A stretch of DNA of 18,425 nucleotides from Gammaproteobacteria bacterium (lineage in GTDB: Bacteria > Pseudomonadota > Gammaproteobacteria > Steroidobacterales > Steroidobacteraceae). The translations under genes and the position numbers were made by a program. Where the stretch lies: NCBI GenBank assembly GCA_030039615.1, contig JASHVF010000115.1:1-18425 (forward strand). The letters run 5' to 3'. Shown here one piece after another: positions 15,228 to 18,425 of the stretch (the stretch's first letter is position 1; every line of letters starts with the position of its first letter). The notes below the pieces were generated by a model that did not search any database, was not told the DNA's origin, and saw nothing but the letters and a program-made list of their open reading frames with translations.

Positions 15228-15969
15228 GCTGCAGCACGCAGCGCTCGGCGCGCCGGATGCGGCGGTGGCGGGTAGCGCCGCGCCGCGGGCCGCCGTGACG
15301 CTCCTGGCGGCGGCGCGGCTGGTGCTGCAACGTGATCTCACGCTCGCCTTTCGCCGCCGCGCACAGCTGGTGCAGCCGCTCGCCTTCTTCGTGATCGTCA
15401 CCATGCTGTTCCCGCTGGCGATCTCGCCGGAGCTCGCGCGGCTGCGCGAGGTTGCGGCCGGAGTGCTGTGGGTGGCGGCGCTGCTCGCCTCGCTCCTCGC
15501 GCTGGAATTTCTGTTCCGTGACGATGCCCACGACGGCACCCTCGAGCAGTACGTGCTCTCCGGACAGCCGCTGACCGCTCTCATGTTTGCCAAGACCGCC
15601 GCGCACTGGCTGCTGACCGGCCTGCCGCTCGCGGTCATGGCGCCGCTCGCGGCGCTGTCGCTCGGTGCGCCGCCGGCAGCGCTCCCCGGGATCGTCGTCT
15701 CGCTGGTCATCGGTACGATCGCCCTCAGCCTCATCGGCTCGATCGGCGCCGCGCTCACGCTCGGCATCCGCAGGAGCGGCGTGCTGCTGGCGCTGCTGAC
15801 GCTGCCGCTGTCGCTGCCGGTGCTGATCTTCGGAGCGCGCGCCAGCGAGCTCGCGATCCTCGGCGACCCGATCGTCGCGCCGCTCGAGCTGCTCGGCGCG
15901 CTCGCGGTGCTTGGGATCACGCTCGCGCCGCTGGCGTCCGCCGCCGCCGTGCGCATCAGTCTCGAGTGA
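15220..15969 (+). CDS. ccmB: CcmB, haem-exporter membrane subunit
   Basis: Inner-membrane partner of CcmA with six hydrophobic helices. The frame allows TTG 15220 (249 residues), but family members are near 220 residues. The conserved start-like region (LAAARLVLQRDLTLAFRRRAQLVQPLAFFVIVTMLFPLA) begins about residue 30. GTG 15265 or GTG 15295 (224 residues) are therefore plausible true starts, leaving a small gap after ccmA. Family stretches include LEFLFRDDAHDGTLEQYVLSG and IRRSGVLLALLTLPLSLPVLIFGA. Located between ccmA and ccmC in the standard order. Confidence 0.94.
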   Translation: MPELQHAALGAPDAAVAGSAAPRAAVTLLAAARLVLQRDLTLAFRRRAQLVQPLAFFVIVTMLFPLAISPELARLREVAAGVLWVAALLASLLALEFLFRDDAHDGTLEQYVLSGQPLTALMFAKTAAHWLLTGLPLAVMAPLAALSLGAPPAALPGIVVSLVIGTIALSLIGSIGAALTLGIRRSGVLLALLTLPLSLPVLIFGARASELAILGDPIVAPLELLGALAVLGITLAPLASAAAVRISLE

Positions 15970-15979
15970 GCGCAGCAAT

Positions 15980-16717
15980 ATGAACTGGACCTGGTTTCAC
16001 CGCCTGGGCTCCCCGCCGCATGCCTACCGCCTGGCGCAGCGGCTGACGCCGTGGTTCGCGTGGCCCGCGGCGATCCTGTGCCTCCTCGCGCTCTATGGCG
16101 GGCTGGTACTGGCTCCGCCCGATTACCAGCAGGGCGAGGGCTTTCGCATGATCTACGTACATGCCCCGACTGCCTGGATGTCACTCATGGTATATACGAC
16201 CATGGCGCTCGCTGCGGCGGTGGCGCTCATCTGGCGCATCAAGGTGGCGCACGCGGCAGCTGCGGCCTGCGCGCCGATTGGTGCTTCGTTCACGTTCGCG
16301 GCGCTGGTGACGGGTTCTCTCTATGGCGAGCCGATGTGGGGTACCTGGTGGGAATGGGATCCACGACTCACGTCGGAGCTGATTCTGTTGTTCCTGTATC
16401 TGGGGTATATGGGCTTGCGCGCAGCGATCGAGGACCCGCAGCGGGCGGATCGCACCAGTGCCGTGCTGGCAGTCGTCGGGGTCGTGAACGTGCCGATCAT
16501 TCACTATTCGGTCAGCTGGTGGAACTCGCTCCACCAGGCGCCCACGGTGATGCGTTTCGGCAAGCCGCACATGTCGCCGGCGATGCTATGGCCGCTGCTC
16601 GTGATGCTCATCGGCTTCACGCTGCTGTTCGCCGCGCTGCTGCTCGTGCGGTTGCGCGCCGAGATCCTCGCGCGCGAGCGCAATGCCGCCTGGATCCGCG
16701 AGGAGCTCGGCGCATGA
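15980..16717 (+). CDS. ccmC: CcmC, haem-handling protein of cytochrome c maturation
   Basis: 245 residues with six membrane helices. It carries the tryptophan-rich haem-binding motif WGTWWEWDPRLT (120-131) and flanking histidine ligands: H61 in YVHAPTAW and H185 in the segment VPIIHYSVSWWNSLHQ. CcmC places haem on CcmE with help from CcmD. ATG 15980 follows the ccmB stop by ten bases; earlier in-frame codons overlap ccmB and do not fit the family N-terminus (MNWTWFHRL). It overlaps ccmD by four bases (ATGA). Confidence 0.96.
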   Translation: MNWTWFHRLGSPPHAYRLAQRLTPWFAWPAAILCLLALYGGLVLAPPDYQQGEGFRMIYVHAPTAWMSLMVYTTMALAAAVALIWRIKVAHAAAAACAPIGASFTFAALVTGSLYGEPMWGTWWEWDPRLTSELILLFLYLGYMGLRAAIEDPQRADRTSAVLAVVGVVNVPIIHYSVSWWNSLHQAPTVMRFGKPHMSPAMLWPLLVMLIGFTLLFAALLLVRLRAEILARERNAAWIREELGA

Positions 16718-16878
16718 GAGAGTTTCTCGACATGGGCGGCTACGCCGCCTTCGTATGGCCGGCATACGCCGTGACGCTGGCCGTCGTGGTGGCAAACATC
16801 GTCTGGGCGCGGCGGCTCCTCCGGCAGGCGCAGGCGGCGGCCCGCCGGCGCATGGCGGCCGCGGGAGCGCAGCCATGA
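16714..16878 (+). CDS. ccmD: CcmD, small haem-exporter accessory protein
   Basis: 54 residues. One transmembrane helix (about 9-31, in MGGYAAFVWPAYAVTLAVVV) is followed by an arginine-rich tail (ARRLLRQAQAAARRRM), as is typical for CcmD, which stabilises the CcmC-CcmE contact. It is overlapped by ccmC at its start and by ccmE at its end, each by four bases (ATGA), which supports the small frame. Confidence 0.95.
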   Translation: MREFLDMGGYAAFVWPAYAVTLAVVVANIVWARRLLRQAQAAARRRMAAAGAQP

Positions 16879-17411
16879 CTCCGCGCCGGCGGCGCATGAC
16901 GCTCGTGATCGCGATCCTCGCCGGAGTGAGCATCGCCGGCGCGCTGGCGCTGTCGGCCTTCCGCAGGAACGTCACCTTTTTCTTCGACCCGACGCAGGTG
17001 GCGGCGGGGCAGGTGCCCGTGGGCGAGAGATTCCGCCTGGGCGGGATGGTCACCGAGGGGAGCCTGAGGCGCGCGCCCGGAAGCCTCGAGGTGCGCTTCG
17101 TCGTTACCGACTACAGCCACGACGTTCCGGTCAGCTACACGGGAGTGTTGCCGGACCTGTTTCGCGAGGGCGCGGGCGTCGTGGCGCACGGGCGCCTGGC
17201 CCCCAACGGCACGTTCGTCGCCGACGAAGTGCTCGCCAAGCACGACGAGAAGTACATGCCGCCCGAGGTCGCGCGCTCCCTGAAGCGCCGTCACGGCGAG
17301 TCGCGCCAGGAAGCAACCCCTGCGGCCGCCGGCCCGCAGGGTGCGCCGCCGCAGCCGCCCCAGGCGCCGGTGTCGACGGCTGCGCCCCCAACGGCGGGCG
17401 CCGGGAGCTGA
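16875..17411 (+). CDS. ccmE: CcmE, haem chaperone
   Basis: 178 residues; the N-terminal membrane anchor (about 9-28) follows the basic sequence MTPRRRR. The periplasmic beta-barrel carries the covalent haem site H123 with Y127 in the canonical LAKHDEKYMPPEV. The C-terminal tail from about 138 is alanine/proline/glutamine-rich and probably disordered, longer than needed for function. CcmE receives haem from CcmC and hands it to CcmF/CcmH. It overlaps ccmD by four bases. Confidence 0.96.
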   Translation: MTPRRRRMTLVIAILAGVSIAGALALSAFRRNVTFFFDPTQVAAGQVPVGERFRLGGMVTEGSLRRAPGSLEVRFVVTDYSHDVPVSYTGVLPDLFREGAGVVAHGRLAPNGTFVADEVLAKHDEKYMPPEVARSLKRRHGESRQEATPAAAGPQGAPPQPPQAPVSTAAPPTAGAGS

Positions 17412-17415
17412 AGCC

Positions 17416-18425
17416 ATGCTGCCCGAGCTCGGTGAATTCGCCCTGATCCTGGCGCTCCTGCTCGCAGGATTGCAGGCCTTCTTCGGCATCGCCGGCCCCA
17501 TGTTCGGCCGCGAGCGCTGGAGCGCGGCGGTGATACCCGCCGTTGCGGGTCAGTTCGTCATGGTGGCGACGGCGGTCGGCTGCCTGGTGGCTTCGTTCGT
17601 CGGCGACGACTTCTCGGTCAGGTATGTCGCGGAGAACTCCAACTCCGCGCTGCCGCTCCTCTACCGGGTCGCGGCGCTGTGGGGCGCGCACGAGGGATCG
17701 CTGCTGCTGTGGATCATGCTGCTCGCGCTCTGGACGGTCGCGGTAGCGGTGTTTGGCAGCCGTCTGCCGCGCGCGTTTGCGGCACGGGTGCTCGGGGTAC
17801 TCGGGGTGATCAGCTTCGGCTTCCTGCTGTTCACGCTTGCGACCTCCAATCCATTCCTGCGGCTCGACCCGCCGGCAGGCGACGGCGCCGATCTCAACCC
17901 GATCCTGCAGGACCCAGGACTCGCGGGGCATCCACCCGTGCTCTACACCGGCTACGTCGGCTTCGCGGTCGCCTTCGCCTTCGCCTGCGGCGCGATGCTC
18001 GAGGGCCGCATGGATCAGAACTGGGCGCGCTGGACGCGCCCGTGGGTAACGGCGGCGTGGTCGTTCCTCACCTGCGGGATCGCCATGGGGAGCTTCTGGG
18101 CGTACTACGAGCTCGGCTGGGGCGGGTTCTGGTTCTGGGACCCGGTCGAGTGCGCCTCCTTCATGCCCTGGCTCGTGGGGACTGCGCTCATCCATTCGCT
18201 CGCGGTCACCGACAAGCGCGGACTCTTCAAGAGCTGGACGCTGCTGCTCTCGGTGCTGGCGTTTTCGCTCAGCCTGCTCGGTACCTTCCTGGTGCGCTCC
18301 GGCGTGCTGGTGTCGGTGCATTCCTTCGCCGCCGATCCGAGCCGCGGCGTGTTCATCCTCTCGTTCCTCATCGTGATGATCGGCGGTGCGCTCAGCCTCT
18401 ACGCCCGGCGCGCGCCGCTGCTGAA
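17416..18425 (+). CDS. ccmF: CcmF, haem lyase subunit of cytochrome c maturation (3' partial)
   Basis: 336 residues visible before the window ends; full proteins have about 650. Several membrane helices, the loop ALWGAHEGSLLLWIMLLA, the conserved LQDPGLAGHPPVLYTGYVGFA (around H172) and the tryptophan-rich haem-binding motif WGGFWFWDPVE (235-245) identify it. The motif is followed by C246 where family members usually have asparagine (VENASFMPWL). H260 follows in the next helix. ATG 17416 begins four bases after the ccmE stop. ccmG/ccmH would be expected downstream. Confidence 0.96.
   Translation, partial: MLPELGEFALILALLLAGLQAFFGIAGPMFGRERWSAAVIPAVAGQFVMVATAVGCLVASFVGDDFSVRYVAENSNSALPLLYRVAALWGAHEGSLLLWIMLLALWTVAVAVFGSRLPRAFAARVLGVLGVISFGFLLFTLATSNPFLRLDPPAGDGADLNPILQDPGLAGHPPVLYTGYVGFAVAFAFACGAMLEGRMDQNWARWTRPWVTAAWSFLTCGIAMGSFWAYYELGWGGFWFWDPVECASFMPWLVGTALIHSLAVTDKRGLFKSWTLLLSVLAFSLSLLGTFLVRSGVLVSVHSFAADPSRGVFILSFLIVMIGGALSLYARRAPLL

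Overview
The window is GC-rich bacterial chromosome with closely packed operons. It most likely comes from an aerobic proteobacterium, perhaps a gammaproteobacterium. The evidence is a System I cytochrome c maturation cluster in the order ccmA-B-C-D-E-F, a YehYXW/OpuA-type osmolyte importer, frequent GTG/TTG starts, and two c-type haem proteins that would need that machinery. Lineage is inferred from gene content only.

Left part (1-6522). A permease-ATPase-permease set for a compatible-solute/quaternary-amine ABC importer (the first permease is cut by the window start) is followed by a membrane di-iron desaturase/hydroxylase. Convergent to these on the minus strand are a trimethylamine-methyltransferase (MttB) family protein without an in-frame amber codon and a signal-less PhnD-like ligand-binding protein. 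Together they look like an uptake and processing locus for a quaternary amine; no corrinoid partner protein is in view. A small two-helix membrane protein lies just upstream of the MttB gene.

Middle part (6523-11641). This is the most unusual stretch. A minus-strand gene encodes an N-terminal SLOG-like nucleotide-binding domain joined to two pairs of transmembrane helices resembling SLATT effector modules. Divergent from it is a plus-strand operon: a membrane Tll0287/DUF3365-like c-haem sensor with a HAMP domain but no output domain, a TIR-domain protein starting one base after it, and a PhyH-family dioxygenase. A haem sensor feeding a TIR protein next to a SLOG/SLATT membrane effector is a candidate undescribed signalling or conflict system. 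A stranded N-terminal half of an IS630-type transposase (DNA-binding part only) follows, then a regulatory-looking intergenic region with a 19-base palindrome and a strong hairpin.

Right part (11642-18425). A secreted di-haem oxidoreductase is translationally coupled to an exported protein with a TonB-C-like end. Next comes a tRNA-Leu(UAA) gene interrupted in the anticodon, after U34, by a 257-base group I intron whose core pairings can be read directly. The ccmABCDEF operon follows without an evident terminator; ccmF runs off the window. The Ccm proteins would attach haem to both the di-haem oxidoreductase and the haem sensor beside the TIR gene.
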